Source: Nocardioides agri | GTDB lineage: Bacteria > Actinomycetota > Actinomycetes > Propionibacteriales > Nocardioidaceae | Direction: 5' to 3' | NCBI RefSeq assembly: GCF_013778305.1 | Contig: NZ_JACEIC010000002.1 | Coordinates: forward strand, 1,181,708 to 1,245,707 | DNA length: 64,000 nucleotides | In this document: in pieces, positions 1 through 9,153 of the stretch | Layout: the number at the start of each line of letters is the position of its first letter | Numbering within the stretch: the stretch's first letter is position 1 | Translations under genes and position numbers: made by a program | The notes under the pieces: generated by a model | The model's database searches: none | What the model was told of the DNA's origin: nothing | The model's input: the letters and a program-made list of their open reading frames with translations, nothing else

Positions 1-2
1 GG

Positions 3-443
3 GACAGTCGGGTCGAGAAGGTCGCGGTCGTCGAGATCGAGCAGGCGCTCGTCGACTGGATGCGCGACGGCACGATCCCGCACGGCCCCGCGATGCTGGC
101 CGACGAGCGGGTCACGATCGTCGTGGCGGACGTGGCGGTCGCGCTGGCCGAGGCGAAGCCCGCGTCGTACGACCTCGTCCTGCTCGACGTCGACAACGGC
201 CCGGACTACCTGGTGCACGACGTCAACGCGACGCTCTACGAGGACCCGTTCCTCCAGACCGCGCGCCGGGTGCTGCGGCCGGGCGGCGTGCTGGCGGTGT
301 GGTCGGCCTCCGACTCCGCGGAGCTGGCCGACCGGATGCGGCGCGTCTTCGGCAACGCCCACGGCTACGCCCACGACGTGCTGCTCCAGGACCGCGACGA
401 GAAGTACTGGCTGTTCGTCTCGCGGGTAACGTCCGAGGCATGA
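3..443 (+). CDS. Spermidine synthase-like methyltransferase, C-terminal part
   Basis: The gene runs in from the left edge, so its N-terminus is missing; the frame is open from base 3. The visible 146 residues have the second half of a Rossmann methyltransferase: an acidic strand end in [10 protein letters not shown], then [18 protein letters not shown], then [13 protein letters not shown]. The DVDNGPD segment followed by a Tyr-rich loop is typical of the spermidine synthase-like family in actinobacteria, which usually lacks proven polyamine activity. Its stop overlaps the fumarase start in an ATGA junction, so the two genes are probably translationally coupled. True aminopropyl transfer is uncertain. 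Confidence 0.75.
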   Translation, partial: DSRVEKVAVVEIEQALVDWMRDGTIPHGPAMLADERVTIVVADVAVALAEAKPASYDLVLLDVDNGPDYLVHDVNATLYEDPFLQTARRVLRPGGVLAVWSASDSAELADRMRRVFGNAHGYAHDVLLQDRDEKYWLFVSRVTSEA

Positions 444-1828
444 GCCAGGGAGACTTCCGGGTCGAGCACGACAGCATGGGCGAGGTCCGCGTGCCCGCCG
501 ACGCCCTGTGGCGGGCGCAGACGCAGCGAGCGGTGGAGAACTTCCCGATCAGCGGTACGCCGATCGAGCCCGCCCTCGTCCACGCGATCGGTCGGGTGAA
601 GGCCGCTGCGGCCCGCGTCAACGGCGAGCTCGGCGTGCTCGACGCCGCCAGGTCCCAGGCGATCGAGGCCGCGGCCACCGAGGTCGTCGACGGCCGGCAC
701 GACGACGCGTTCCCGATCGACGTCTTCCAGACCGGCTCCGGCACCAGCTCCAACATGAACGCCAACGAGGTCATCGCCACGCTCGCCGGCCGCGCCGGCA
801 CCGATGTCCACCCCAACGACCACGTCAACGCCAGCCAGTCCAGCAACGACACGTTCCCGACCGCGATCCACGTCGCGGCCGCCCTCGCCGTCGTCGACGA
901 CCTGCTGCCGGCGCTCGACGTGCTGGCGAGCAGCCTCGAGCGCCGCGCCGAGGAGTACGCCGGCCTCGTGAAGTCCGGGCGCACCCACCTGATGGACGCG
1001 ACGCCGGTGATGCTCGGCCAGGAGCTCGGCGGGTACGCCGCCACCGTCCGCTACGCCGCGGAGCGGCTCGAGTCGGTGCTCCCCCGGGTCCGCGAGCTCC
1101 CCCTGGGCGGCACCGCGGTGGGCACCGGCATCAACACCCCGCCGGGGTTCGCCCAGCGGGTGATCGCCGTGCTCGCCGAGACCACCGGGCAGCCGTTCAC
1201 CGAGGCGCGCAACCACTTCGAGGCACAGGGCACCCGCGACTCGCTGGTCGAGCTCAGCGGCGTCCTCAAGACCTACGCCGTCGGACTCACCAAGATCTGC
1301 AACGACCTGCGCTGGATGTCCTCGGGGCCGACGACCGGGCTCGCCGAGATCCACCTGCCGGACCTCCAACCGGGGTCGAGCATCATGCCCGGCAAGGTCA
1401 ACCCGGTCATCCCGGAGGCGACGCTGATGGTCTGCTTCCAGGTCGTCGGCAACGACGCCGCCGTGACGGCTGCCGGCGCGAGCGGCAGCTTCGAGCTCAA
1501 CGTCGCGATGCCGGTCATCGCGCGCAACGTGCTGGAGTCGGTGCGGCTCCTGGCCGCGGTCTCGCGTCTCCTCGCCGAGCGCTGCGTCGACGGCATCACC
1601 GCCGACGCCGACAGGATGCGCCAGTACGCCGAGTCCTCGCCGTCGGTCGTCACCCCGCTCAACAAGCACATCGGCTACGAGGCCGCGGCCAAGGTCGCCA
1701 AGCGGGCGCTCGCCGACGGAGCGACGATCCGCGAGACCGTGATCGCGATGGGCTACGTCGAGCGCGGCGAGCTCACCGAGGCCGAGCTCGACGAGGCGCT
1801 CGACGTGGAGTCGATGACGCGGCCCTGA
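440..1828 (+). CDS. fumC: Class II fumarate hydratase
   Basis: Reversible hydration of fumarate to malate in the TCA cycle, a cytosolic homotetramer. The 462-residue length fits the class II family. The superfamily signature [11 protein letters not shown] lies at residues 312-322 and carries the mobile catalytic Ser loop; the [14 protein letters not shown] and [12 protein letters not shown] substrate-binding segments are intact upstream. The ATG at 440 is chosen because it overlaps the previous stop by 4 nt and leaves the usual short N-terminus ([19 protein letters not shown]). The gene is 7 nt from the convergent transglycosylase gene. In M. tuberculosis fum lies near phoH2, as here. Confidence 0.96.
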   Translation: MSQGDFRVEHDSMGEVRVPADALWRAQTQRAVENFPISGTPIEPALVHAIGRVKAAAARVNGELGVLDAARSQAIEAAATEVVDGRHDDAFPIDVFQTGSGTSSNMNANEVIATLAGRAGTDVHPNDHVNASQSSNDTFPTAIHVAAALAVVDDLLPALDVLASSLERRAEEYAGLVKSGRTHLMDATPVMLGQELGGYAATVRYAAERLESVLPRVRELPLGGTAVGTGINTPPGFAQRVIAVLAETTGQPFTEARNHFEAQGTRDSLVELSGVLKTYAVGLTKICNDLRWMSSGPTTGLAEIHLPDLQPGSSIMPGKVNPVIPEATLMVCFQVVGNDAAVTAAGASGSFELNVAMPVIARNVLESVRLLAAVSRLLAERCVDGITADADRMRQYAESSPSVVTPLNKHIGYEAAAKVAKRALADGATIRETVIAMGYVERGELTEAELDEALDVESMTRP

Positions 1829-1835
1829 CCGGGGG

Positions 1836-2522
1836 TCAGTACCAGCCGTGGCCCTCGGAGTGCGCCCACGCGCCGCACGGGCTGCCGTAGCGGTCCTGGA
1901 TGTAGCCCAGCCCCCAGGTGATCTGGGTGACCGGGTTGGACTCCCAGTTGGGGCCGGCCGACGCCATCTTCGAGCCGGGGAGCGCCTGCGGGATGCCGTG
2001 CGCGCCAGAGGAGGAGTTGTGGGCGCTCGCGCTCCAGTTGCTCTCGCGGGTCCACAGCGAGTCGAGGCAGCCGAACTGGTCCGCACCGAAGCCGAACTGC
2101 GGCATCAACGCCCGCGCGATGTCGCGCGGGTCGCCGTCGCTGAGGTCCACCGAGGCCGTGCGGGCCGGACCGCTGTCGGCGGAGAGCACGCTGGCCTTCG
2201 AGGACTTGGCGGCCCGCCGTACGGCGGAGCGGGAGACCGTCTCGCGATCGAGGGTGCCGGCGACGGGGGCCGCCGCCCGCGGCTCGGACCGGGGGTCGAT
2301 CGAGCCGTCGGCCTTCGCGACGCTGCCGCTGACGTGCTGGGCGGTCGGCGCCACCTGCGTGGGCGCGTCACCGAGGGAGCCGCCGGCGACCGCGATGCCG
2401 GTGACCGCAGCCGCGACCGAGCCCATCGCGAGCCCGTTGCGCACGGCCGGCGCCAGGGCACGGCGGGGCGAGGGCTCGGCGACGTGGCGGTGCTTGGGTA
2501 CGTATTTCGCGCGCTTCGACAA
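1836..2522 (-). CDS. Membrane-anchored or secreted transglycosylase-like protein
   Basis: A 228-residue exported protein. A basic N-terminus is followed by a hydrophobic segment at about residues 31-48 (LAMGSVAAAVTGIAVAGG), a disordered Ala/Ser/Pro linker to about 130, and a C-terminal lysozyme-like domain. In that domain CLDSLWTRESNW offers a candidate catalytic Glu160, then SSGAHGIPQALPGSKMA and a final WGLGYIQDRYGSPCGAWAHSEGHGWY, typical of the actinobacterial SLT/aggregation-promoting-factor group. Two Cys (151, 216) could form a disulfide. The likely role is peptidoglycan cleavage at the cell surface. Its start is preceded by the 7-bp direct repeat at 2586-2603. Confidence 0.85.
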   Translation of the reverse strand: MSKRAKYVPKHRHVAEPSPRRALAPAVRNGLAMGSVAAAVTGIAVAGGSLGDAPTQVAPTAQHVSGSVAKADGSIDPRSEPRAAAPVAGTLDRETVSRSAVRRAAKSSKASVLSADSGPARTASVDLSDGDPRDIARALMPQFGFGADQFGCLDSLWTRESNWSASAHNSSSGAHGIPQALPGSKMASAGPNWESNPVTQITWGLGYIQDRYGSPCGAWAHSEGHGWY

Positions 2523-2585
2523 GGGCTCGACTCGGGGTAGGCGACTCTGGGCTGTTCGCGACTCGCGACGCCAGAGCAGCGCCTA

Positions 2586-2603
2586 GATCACGAAACGATC
2601 ACG
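2586..2603 (-). promoter_or_regulatory. 7-bp direct repeat upstream of the transglycosylase gene
   Basis: On the minus strand CGTGATC occurs twice with GTTT between, an 11-bp period or about one helical turn. It lies 64 nt upstream of the transglycosylase start. Spaced direct repeats of this kind are typical of response-regulator sites; the binding protein is unknown. Confidence 0.35.
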
Positions 2604-2647
2604 GGCCACCATGCCTGACGAGTCGGGTGGTTGCAAACCGAACGACC

Positions 2648-2699
2648 GAGGTCGGTGGAACTCCGCAACCTCATTGGTCACAGGAGTCCCACCGACCTC
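2648..2699 (-). terminator. Hairpin terminator after phoH
   Basis: Two 17-nt arms (2648-2664 and 2683-2699) pair with a single mismatch around an 18-nt loop, starting 8 nt past the phoH stop. There is no T-tract, as is common for actinobacterial terminators. It separates phoH from the transglycosylase gene transcribed in the same direction. Confidence 0.7.
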
Positions 2700-2707
2700 A
2701 GAAGTGA

Positions 2708-4072
2708 CTACAGCGTCACGTTCTCCAGCATCTCGGTGACCAGCGCCGCGATCGGCGACCGCTCGGAGCGGGTGAGCGTGACGTGCGCGAAGAGCGGGTG
2801 CCCCTTGAGCTTCTCCACCACCGCGACCACGCCGTCGTGCCGGCCGACCCGCAGGTTGTCGCGCTGGGCGACGTCGTGGGTGAGGACGACCTTGGAGTTG
2901 GCGCCGATCCGGGAGAGCACGGTGAGCAGCACGTTGCGCTCGAGCGACTGGGCCTCGTCGACGATCACGAACGCGTCGTGCAGCGACCGGCCCCGGATGT
3001 GGGTGAGCGGCAGGACCTCGAGCATGCCGCGGTCGAGCACCTCGTCGATGACGTCGCGGGTGGTGATCGCCCCCAGCGTGTCGAAGACGGCCTGCGCCCA
3101 GGGCGACATCTTCTCCGACTCCGAGCCGGGCAGGTAGCCGAGCTCCTGGCCGCCGACCGCGAAGAGGGGCCGGAACACGACGACCTTCTGGTGCTGGCGG
3201 CGCTCCATGACGGCCTCGAGGCCGGCGCAGAGCGCGAGCGCGGACTTGCCGGTGCCGGCCCGGCCGCCCAGCGAGACGATGCCGACGTCGGGGTCGAGCA
3301 GCATCTCCAGCGCGATCCGCTGCTCGGCGGACCGGCCGTGGATGCCGAAGGCCTCCCGGTCACCGCGCACCAGGTGGACCTGCTTGTCCGGCCCGACCCG
3401 GCCCAGCGCCGTACCGCGGTCGGAGAGCAGCACCAGGCCCTGGTGGCACGGCAGATCACGCGCGTCGGCGAGGTCGAGCACCCCGTCGTCGTAGAGCTCG
3501 TCGAGGTCGGCGGCGGCCACCTCGAGCTCGGCCATGCCGGAGTAGCCGGTGTCGGAGTCGCTGATCGCCTCGGCGCGGTACTCCTCGGCGTCCAGGCCGA
3601 CGGCGGAGGCCTTGATCCGCAGCGGCAGGTCCTTGGAGACCAGCGTGACCGCGTGCCCCTCGTCGGCCAGGTTGCGGGCCACGGCGAGGATGCGGGTGTC
3701 GTTGTCACCCAGGCGGAATCCCGACGGCAGCGCCTCCGGATCGGTGTGGTTGAGCTCGACCCGGATGGTCCCGCCCTCGTCGCCGACCGGGATCGGCTCG
3801 TCGAGGCGCCCGTGGCTGACGCGCAGCTCGTCGAGCGTCCGGAGCGCCGTGCGGGCGAAGAAGCCCAGCTCGGGGTGGTGCCGCTTGCCCTCCAGCTCGG
3901 TGATGACCACGACCGGGAGCACGACCTCGTGCTCGGCGAACCGGCGCAGGGCGCCGGGGTCGGCCAGGAGCACGCTGGTGTCCAGGACGTAGGTCCGCAC
4001 ACCCGGCGCGGATTTCGCGCGCGCGGCGGCGGTGGAGGCGGAGCGCTGTGACTTCGGAGCCTGGGTCGGCAC
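2708..4072 (-). CDS. phoH: PhoH family protein: PIN domain fused to PhoH ATPase (PhoH2 type)
   Basis: A 454-residue fusion of an N-terminal PIN RNase domain (about 25-165) and a PhoH P-loop ATPase (about 235-454), the PhoH2 architecture described as an RNA-unwinding RNase. In the PIN part, [12 protein letters not shown] supplies the first acidic residue (Asp31), ITELEGK the second, and LGDNDTRIL the third cluster. In the ATPase, Walker A is GGRAGTGKS at 269-277 and Walker B is VIVDEAQ with DE at 372-373. The 265-bp region upstream (4073-4337) has no supported gene and should contain its promoter. A terminator hairpin follows. Confidence 0.95.
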   Translation of the reverse strand: MPTQAPKSQRSASTAAARAKSAPGVRTYVLDTSVLLADPGALRRFAEHEVVLPVVVITELEGKRHHPELGFFARTALRTLDELRVSHGRLDEPIPVGDEGGTIRVELNHTDPEALPSGFRLGDNDTRILAVARNLADEGHAVTLVSKDLPLRIKASAVGLDAEEYRAEAISDSDTGYSGMAELEVAAADLDELYDDGVLDLADARDLPCHQGLVLLSDRGTALGRVGPDKQVHLVRGDREAFGIHGRSAEQRIALEMLLDPDVGIVSLGGRAGTGKSALALCAGLEAVMERRQHQKVVVFRPLFAVGGQELGYLPGSESEKMSPWAQAVFDTLGAITTRDVIDEVLDRGMLEVLPLTHIRGRSLHDAFVIVDEAQSLERNVLLTVLSRIGANSKVVLTHDVAQRDNLRVGRHDGVVAVVEKLKGHPLFAHVTLTRSERSPIAALVTEMLENVTL

Positions 4073-4337
4073 GATGACACCCCTTCACAGGCCGGGCGGG
4101 CACTCCGCGTCCGGCCGTCCTCTCACGCAGACGGACCGGAGCGGGCCCGAGCGCCGGAGTGCCGGCTCCCGTCAGCGCGCCAGCGAGGCGATCCCCGGTG
4201 GTGCGCTGTGCAGTCGTGAGTTCTCACGAACGGGCCTCCCGATACGAAGAGCTTCCCCACTCCTCGATACCCGCGAAAGTACGCCGCCATGCGGCGCGTT
4301 CCGGGACGACACGCCCGAACGCGAGGTGAACGCTGCG

Positions 4338-5141
4338 CTACGCCCCGTAGCGGCGCTCCCGGAGCGCGTACGCCCGGATCGCGCGCAGGAAGTCGATGCG
4401 CCGGAAGTCCGGCCAGTAGGCCTCGCAGAAGTAGAACTCCGACTTCGCGCTCTGCCACAGCAGGAAGCCGCCGAGGCGCTGCTCGCCCGAGGTGCGGATC
4501 ACCAGGTCGGGGTCGGGCTGGCCCTTGGTGTAGAGGTGCTCGGCGATGTGCTCGACGTCGATGACCGTCGCGAGCTCCTCCATCGACATGCCCTTGGCCG
4601 ACGCCTCCTGGAGCAGCGAGCGCACGGCGTCCGCGATCTCCCGGCGGCCGCCGTAGCCGACGGCGACGTTGACGAGCATCCCGTCGACGTCGCGGGTGGC
4701 CTCCTCGGCAGCTTTGAGACGCTGGGTGAGCGAGGTCGGCAGCAGGTCGAGGGCACCCACCGGGTGGATCCGCCAGCGCTGCTGGTCGGCGAGGGAGGCG
4801 ACGGCCTCACCGATGATCTCCAGCAGGGGCGCGAGCTGCTCCTCCGGCCGGTTGAGGTTGTCCGTCGACAGCAGCCAGAGGGTGACGACCTCGATGCCGA
4901 CCTCGTCGCACCAGCCCAGCAACGGCTCGATGTTGGCCGCCCCGGCCCGGTGCCCGTGCGCGGTGTCGCGGCCGACGGCCTTCGCCCAGCGCCGGTTGCC
5001 GTCGAGCATGACGCCGACGTGCTTGGGCACGTCGTCGGGCATGCGGCGCAGCATCCGGGCCTCGTACGCCGGGTAGAGCACCCCTCGCACGCCGCGCTTC
5101 CAGTCCACCACCCCCTGATGGTAGCGAGCGAGCGGCGTCAC
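4338..5141 (-). CDS. uppS: Isoprenyl transferase (cis-prenyltransferase, UppS family)
   Basis: A 267-residue cytosolic cis-prenyltransferase that chain-extends allylic diphosphates with IPP to make polyprenyl carriers for cell-wall synthesis. The diphosphate-binding motif GVMLDGNRRWAK places the catalytic Asp at residue 47; LWLLSTDNLNRP and the C-terminal RTSGEQRLGGFLLWQSAKSE motif with its Arg/Ser set are intact. Adjacent trhA and nearby phoH resemble the neighbourhood of Rv1086, the short-chain (Z)-farnesyl diphosphate synthase of M. tuberculosis, so a short-chain product is plausible. The GTG start at 5141 is used; an internal start would lose only a basic leader. It diverges from trhA. 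Confidence 0.93.
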   Translation of the reverse strand: MTPLARYHQGVVDWKRGVRGVLYPAYEARMLRRMPDDVPKHVGVMLDGNRRWAKAVGRDTAHGHRAGAANIEPLLGWCDEVGIEVVTLWLLSTDNLNRPEEQLAPLLEIIGEAVASLADQQRWRIHPVGALDLLPTSLTQRLKAAEEATRDVDGMLVNVAVGYGGRREIADAVRSLLQEASAKGMSMEELATVIDVEHIAEHLYTKGQPDPDLVIRTSGEQRLGGFLLWQSAKSEFYFCEAYWPDFRRIDFLRAIRAYALRERRYGA

Positions 5142-5209
5142 ACGGCCGTTGCCGTGACGTGCACCTCCCGTGGCGTTTCCGTGACCCTTCGCCGGGTAGG
5201 TTCGGATGC

Positions 5210-5929
5210 ATGAACCAGGCCATGCGAGCGGGACTCGACCACCTGCAGGACGCGGTGGCCGACCTCACGGCCGACATCAAGCCGCGGCTGCGCGGCTGGC
5301 TGCACCTCGCGACGGCGCCGCTGACGCTGGCGGCCGGCATCGTGCTGATCGCGCTCTCGCCGAACGCCGCCACGCGGACCGGCTCGGCGCTCTTCACCGG
5401 CTCGGCGCTCGTCCTGTTCACGGTGTCGGCGATCTACCACACCGGCACCTGGTCACCCCGGACGTGGGCGTTCCTGCGCCGCTTCGACCACGCCAACATC
5501 TTCGTGCTGATCGCCGGCTCCTACACGCCGTTCGCCCTCATCCTCCTCGACGGCACCCAGCAGGTCGTGCTCCTCGCGACGGTCTGGACGGGCGCGGTGC
5601 TCGGGGTCGGCTTCCGGGTCTTCTGGACCGACGCCCCGCGCTGGCTCTACGTGCCGCTCTACATCGCGCTCGGCTGGGCCGCGGTCTTCTTCATCCCCAG
5701 CTTCTTCGACGGCGCCACCCGCCTCGGGGTGGGCGTCGGCATCGCGACCTTCACGCTGATCGTGGTCGGCGGCGCGCTCTACACCTTCGGCGGGGTCGTC
5801 TACGGCTTCAAGCGCCCCAACCCGTGGCCGCGCTGGTTCGGCTTCCACGAGGTGTTCCACACCTTCACGATCCTGGCGTTCGTCGCCCACTACGTCGGCG
5901 TCTCGCTGGCGACGTACTCCCTGCGCTGA
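5210..5929 (+). CDS. trhA: Hemolysin III / PAQR family membrane protein
   Basis: A seven-helix integral membrane protein of the hemolysin III (TrhA) family, linked in other bacteria to membrane energetics rather than real haemolysis. The 239-residue length fits. Family motifs include SAIYHTGTW near the end of the second helix and FDHANIFVLIAGSYTPFALI, with conserved Ser, His and Asp residues that form the predicted metal site, and a last segment with FHEVFHTFTILAFVAHYVGV. ATG 5210 is preferred over the in-frame GTG 5159, because the extra 17 residues are Pro/Arg-rich and unlike the family. It is convergent with the MFS gene, 21 nt apart. Confidence 0.92.
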   Translation: MNQAMRAGLDHLQDAVADLTADIKPRLRGWLHLATAPLTLAAGIVLIALSPNAATRTGSALFTGSALVLFTVSAIYHTGTWSPRTWAFLRRFDHANIFVLIAGSYTPFALILLDGTQQVVLLATVWTGAVLGVGFRVFWTDAPRWLYVPLYIALGWAAVFFIPSFFDGATRLGVGVGIATFTLIVVGGALYTFGGVVYGFKRPNPWPRWFGFHEVFHTFTILAFVAHYVGVSLATYSLR

Positions 5930-5950
5930 CCGCGGCCGCCGAGGAGCGGG

Positions 5951-7210
5951 CTAGGCGACGAGCGTGACGGCCTCGGAGGGGGTCGGGAGGGGCGCGCGCC
6001 GGGCGACGACGCCGACCGCGGTGCCGGCGAGCGCGAACACGATCGCGAGGAACGCCCAGCCCGGCATGCCCCGGTCGACCGCCGTGGCCGTCACGAGGGC
6101 CGGCGCGAGCATCGACGCCACGGCGTACCCGGTCGCCGAGAGGCCCTGGTAGCGGCCCGCGCTGCGCGGGTCGGCGAGCTCGAACGCCAGGCCCCACGCG
6201 CCCGCCTCGCACCACACCTCGGCCCAGGAGCCCAGCAGCTCGGCGAGCACGAGGACCACGATCGCGACGACGACGCCGGCGCTCCCGGCCGCGCCGTACA
6301 GCAGGCACGCGGCGGCGAGCAGCAGGCTCCCGCGGCGCACGGTGCGGCCGGCGACCACGACGTCGTGGGTGCCGCGGGCGGCGCGGACCTGGAAGAGCGC
6401 GACGAAGACGGTGTTGACGACGAGCAGCACCGAGATCATCACCTCGGGCGCCTCGGTGCGGGTCGCGATCCAGAGGGGGACGCCGACGCTGGTCACGCCG
6501 AACTGCATGGCGATCACGGAGCTGAGCCCGACCGTCGTGACGTAGGTGCGGTCGCGCAGCGGCGACGGGCCGGGCACCCGGTCGGGCACGAGGTGCGCGT
6601 CCATCGCGACCCCGAAGCCGGCCACGCGTGCGCGCAGGCCGGCCAACGGCACGGTCGCGAGCGCGGCGAAGAGCCCGACGGCGACCATCGTGACCTGGTA
6701 CGCCGTGGCCGTGCCGACCAGCAGCGCGAGCGCCGCGATCACGGTGCCGAGGCCGATGAACACGTTGGTGATCACCCGGAGCCGGGCCCGGATGCCGACC
6801 CGCTCGGCGCCGGTGAACCAGCGCGCCTGCACGGTCGCCTTCGCGGTGCCCTGCAGGCTGCGGCTGCCGACCGCGACGCAGGCGACCAACGTGAACGTCA
6901 GCGCGTCGTCGGCGAAGACGTAGGCGAGCAGCGCCAGGCCCTGCACGGCGTTCGCCCACAGCTGGAGGCGGTCGGCGCCGACCCGGTCGGCGGCGTACCC
7001 GCCGGCGAACGAGACGACCACGCCGACCGCGCCGGCGACCGTGAGACCGATGCCGACCGTCGTCGCCGCCAGGCCGATCACGCGGGTGAAGTAGAGCGCG
7101 CTGACGCTGTAGAAGAGGCCGGTCGAGAGCGAGGCCGTCATCGTCGCGATGGTCAGCGCGCGCTGCACCGGATCGGCGGGATGGAGGAGGCGGATCAGTC
7201 GGTCGAGCAC
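5951..7210 (-). CDS. MFS transporter
   Basis: A 419-residue major facilitator superfamily protein with about twelve hydrophobic segments. The helix 2-3 loop contains GGYAADRVGADRLQLW, a GxxxDRxGxx-type signature. The substrate is unknown; the length and family suggest drug or metabolite efflux. The divergent ArsR-type gene 56 nt away, with a small inverted repeat between them, suggests that this pump is the regulator's target. The region marks the start of an accessory stretch absent from the Rv1084-Rv1085c neighbourhood of mycobacteria as I remember it. Confidence 0.85.
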   Translation of the reverse strand: MLDRLIRLLHPADPVQRALTIATMTASLSTGLFYSVSALYFTRVIGLAATTVGIGLTVAGAVGVVVSFAGGYAADRVGADRLQLWANAVQGLALLAYVFADDALTFTLVACVAVGSRSLQGTAKATVQARWFTGAERVGIRARLRVITNVFIGLGTVIAALALLVGTATAYQVTMVAVGLFAALATVPLAGLRARVAGFGVAMDAHLVPDRVPGPSPLRDRTYVTTVGLSSVIAMQFGVTSVGVPLWIATRTEAPEVMISVLLVVNTVFVALFQVRAARGTHDVVVAGRTVRRGSLLLAAACLLYGAAGSAGVVVAIVVLVLAELLGSWAEVWCEAGAWGLAFELADPRSAGRYQGLSATGYAVASMLAPALVTATAVDRGMPGWAFLAIVFALAGTAVGVVARRAPLPTPSEAVTLVA

Positions 7211-7244
7211 GGGAACGTTCTCTCACGGCTCGGCGGACGCCCAC

Positions 7245-7260
7245 CAACGATGTAGCGTTG
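7245..7260. promoter_or_regulatory. Inverted repeat in the MFS/ArsR divergent promoter
   Basis: CAACG and CGTTG arms flank ATGTAG. A possible -10 box TAGCGT (7252-7257) lies only 9 nt before the ATG at 7267, so the regulator mRNA would be almost leaderless. The arrangement fits an autoregulated ArsR operator controlling both genes. The arms are only 5 bp, so chance is possible. Confidence 0.35.
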
Positions 7261-7266
7261 TGCTTC

Positions 7267-8244
7267 ATGGTCGGGTGGATCGAGTACGAGCTTGCCGGCG
7301 CCGACCTCGGCGAGGTGCGGTTCGCCCTCTCCCCGATGAACGAGCTGGCGCTGTCCCTGCGCACGTGGCGCGAGCCCGGCCGCTACCCGCTCCAGCTGCC
7401 GTGGCTGCAGCTCACCCAGGATGCCCGCGCCTCCCTGGACGGCGAGATGCTGCTGGCCCTCACCAACGACAACCTGTGGACCCCGGACTTCCTCACGCCG
7501 CGGCCGTGGTCGCCGCTCACCCGCTTCGACGACGAGCTCGCCGCCCTGGCGGCGACCCCGCTCGACGTCGTCCGCGACGACATCGCCGAGGTGCACCCCG
7601 ACCCCGCGCTCCGGCCCGCCGCGCTCCAGGGGCGCCGCGACCGGGTGCTGCGCCGGATCACCAGCGCGCTCTCGGCGTACTGGACCGCCTGCTTCGAGCC
7701 CTGGTGGCCGCGGATGCGGGCGGTCCTGGAGGCGGACATCGTCTTCCGGGGCCGGACGATCGCCCGCGACGGCCTGGCCGCGATGTTCGCCGACCTCTCG
7801 CCCCGGATCCGGCTGGTCGACGGGGTCGTGCGCTGCGAGATGACCTCGAAGATCGGGTTCCGTCGCAGCACCGCCGGCGAGGGCCTCACCCTCGCGCCGA
7901 CCCTCTTCACCCGCAACGCCACCGCCCCCATCTCCGCCGAGGAGGCGCCGCTGATCCTGTACGGCGCCCGCGGCGCCGGCACCCTCTGGGAGAGCGACCG
8001 CTCCCCGGCGCCGCACGCGCTCGCGGGCCTGATCGGCGAGCCGCGCGCACGGCTGCTCGCGGTCCTCGACTCCCCCGCGTCCTCCACCGAGCTCGCGATC
8101 CGCCTCGGCGTCACGACCAGCGCGGTCAACCAGCACCTGCGCGCGATGCGCGACGCCGGCCTGCTCTCCGCCGCCCGGCACGGTCGGTCGGTGCTCTACC
8201 TGCGGTCGGGGCTGGGCGACGAGCTGGTGCGGGTGGGCGCCTGA
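7267..8244 (+). CDS. ArsR-type regulator with DUF5937-like N-terminal domain
   Basis: A 325-residue transcription factor. The first 240 residues (WIEYELAGADLGEVRFALSPMNELALSLRT...) match the actinobacterial DUF5937 type found in large ArsR-like proteins; the C-terminal 75 residues are a winged helix (LLAVLDSPASSTELAIRLGV, TTSAVNQHLRAMRDAGLL, GRSVLYLRS). No ArsR-type Cys metal site is visible in the helix region, so the signal is probably organic. The ATG at 7267 is chosen over TTG 7258 because it gives the common start MVGWIEYEL. It is divergent from the MFS gene that it probably controls. Confidence 0.85.
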   Translation: MVGWIEYELAGADLGEVRFALSPMNELALSLRTWREPGRYPLQLPWLQLTQDARASLDGEMLLALTNDNLWTPDFLTPRPWSPLTRFDDELAALAATPLDVVRDDIAEVHPDPALRPAALQGRRDRVLRRITSALSAYWTACFEPWWPRMRAVLEADIVFRGRTIARDGLAAMFADLSPRIRLVDGVVRCEMTSKIGFRRSTAGEGLTLAPTLFTRNATAPISAEEAPLILYGARGAGTLWESDRSPAPHALAGLIGEPRARLLAVLDSPASSTELAIRLGVTTSAVNQHLRAMRDAGLLSAARHGRSVLYLRSGLGDELVRVGA

Positions 8245-8251
8245 CCGTCCG

Positions 8252-8800
8252 TCAGGCAGCGCGGAGGATCTCGTTGGTGAACCAGCTCCCGAGCCGTCCG
8301 CCGCGGTGCCGGCTGCGGACGACGATGCCGACACCGAGGTCGAGAGCGAGGTCGACCCCGTCCGGCAGCTCGCCAGCCTCCGCGCGCCAGTCGTCGCCGT
8401 GCTCGAGGCGCTGCGAGACCTCCGACCAGACGAGCGGGCAGCACGAGCACACCGGGTCGTAGCCGGGCACGGCGCGGGCGACGAAGGCGACGACCGGCCG
8501 ACCGCAGAGCTCCTCGATGCGCACGTCGCTGAGCTCGACACCCTCGCCGAGCTCGTAGGGGTCGAGCATCGCCGACCACTCGTAGTTGGTGGCGTAGGGC
8601 TCCAGGGGGCGCACCGACCACGACGACGGCGGCGCGCCGCGCTCGTGGATGCGCCGGCCGTCCTCGAGCCGGATCCCGTCGAGCTCGCCGTGGCGCAGCG
8701 TGACCCGGAAGTCGAGGTGGCTCGAATGGTGGACGAGCTCGAGCTCGGACCAGCGCTCGGGAACCGACCGCGCCAGCAGGCGCACGTCCTCAGGTGTCAC
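8252..8800 (-). CDS. Conserved hypothetical protein
   Basis: A 182-residue soluble protein with no recognised family. It is acidic, begins MTPEDVRLLARSVPERWSELELVHHSSHLDFRVTLRHGELDG, and has a CSCC cluster in DPVCSCCPLVWSE that might bind a metal. The convergent stop is 7 nt from the DUF5937 regulator's stop, and its start is 26 bp from the 34-bp palindrome that also precedes the small ArsR gene. It could therefore share that operator. Codon use matches the neighbours, so it is a real gene of unknown function. Confidence 0.7.
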   Translation of the reverse strand: MTPEDVRLLARSVPERWSELELVHHSSHLDFRVTLRHGELDGIRLEDGRRIHERGAPPSSWSVRPLEPYATNYEWSAMLDPYELGEGVELSDVRIEELCGRPVVAFVARAVPGYDPVCSCCPLVWSEVSQRLEHGDDWRAEAGELPDGVDLALDLGVGIVVRSRHRGGRLGSWFTNEILRAA

Positions 8801-8826
8801 GGCGCGAGGCTACTGGAGACTCGGCG

Positions 8827-8860
8827 CCTAGACAGGCAAGTGTTCACTTGCCTGTCTAGG
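8827..8860. promoter_or_regulatory. Perfect 34-bp palindrome, probable ArsR operator
   Basis: The 16-bp arm CCTAGACAGGCAAGTG (8827-8842) is followed by TT and its exact reverse complement (8845-8860). It ends 4 nt before the GTG start of the ArsR regulator and lies 26 nt from the start of the divergent gene. Position and symmetry fit an operator that represses both genes; as a hairpin in RNA it would also hide the 5' end. Confidence 0.75.
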
Positions 8861-8864
8861 CGGT

Positions 8865-9152
8865 GTGGTCGACGTGTTCAAGGCGCTGTCCGACCCGACC
8901 CGGCGAGCGATCCTCGACGAGCTGACCCAACGGGACGGCCAGACGCTGTTCGAGCTGTGCGGTCGGCTGACCACCCGGCACGGGCTCAGCTCCTCGCGGC
9001 AGGCGATCTCGCAGCACCTGGAGGTCCTGGAGTCCGCCGGTCTCGTCACGTCCCGCCGCGAGGGCCGCTACAAGTTCCACCACATCGACCCAGAGCCGCT
9101 CCGGCCGATCCTGACCCGCTGGCTGGAGCCACCCACGACACGGAAGGACTGA
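8865..9152 (+). CDS. ArsR family winged-helix regulator
   Basis: A 95-residue compact ArsR/SmtB-type repressor: DVFKALSDPTRRAILDELTQRDGQTLFELCGRL, the recognition helix region SSSRQAISQHLEVLESAGLV, and the wing TSRREGRYKFHHID. It lacks the CxC metal motif of classical ArsR, like the subgroup paired with VOC or SRPBCC proteins. The GTG start at 8865 lies 4 nt after the perfect palindrome, leaving no room for a Shine-Dalgarno, so the mRNA may be leaderless. It is followed after 1 nt by a VOC gene, a common pairing in which both form one autoregulated operon. Confidence 0.9.
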   Translation: MVDVFKALSDPTRRAILDELTQRDGQTLFELCGRLTTRHGLSSSRQAISQHLEVLESAGLVTSRREGRYKFHHIDPEPLRPILTRWLEPPTTRKD

Positions 9153-9153
9153 C

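Noticed and set aside
365..2086. Antisense open frame across the fumarase gene
   Set aside because: His/Arg/Val-rich composition with no family; it covers two real genes.
2523..2647. Cyclic-di-AMP (ydaO) riboswitch before the transglycosylase gene
   Set aside because: The conserved core of the motif could not be found; only a direct repeat is seen.
4123..4458. A minus-strand open frame in the phoH-uppS spacer
   Set aside because: Overlaps uppS in another frame, Arg/Pro-rich, without a family.
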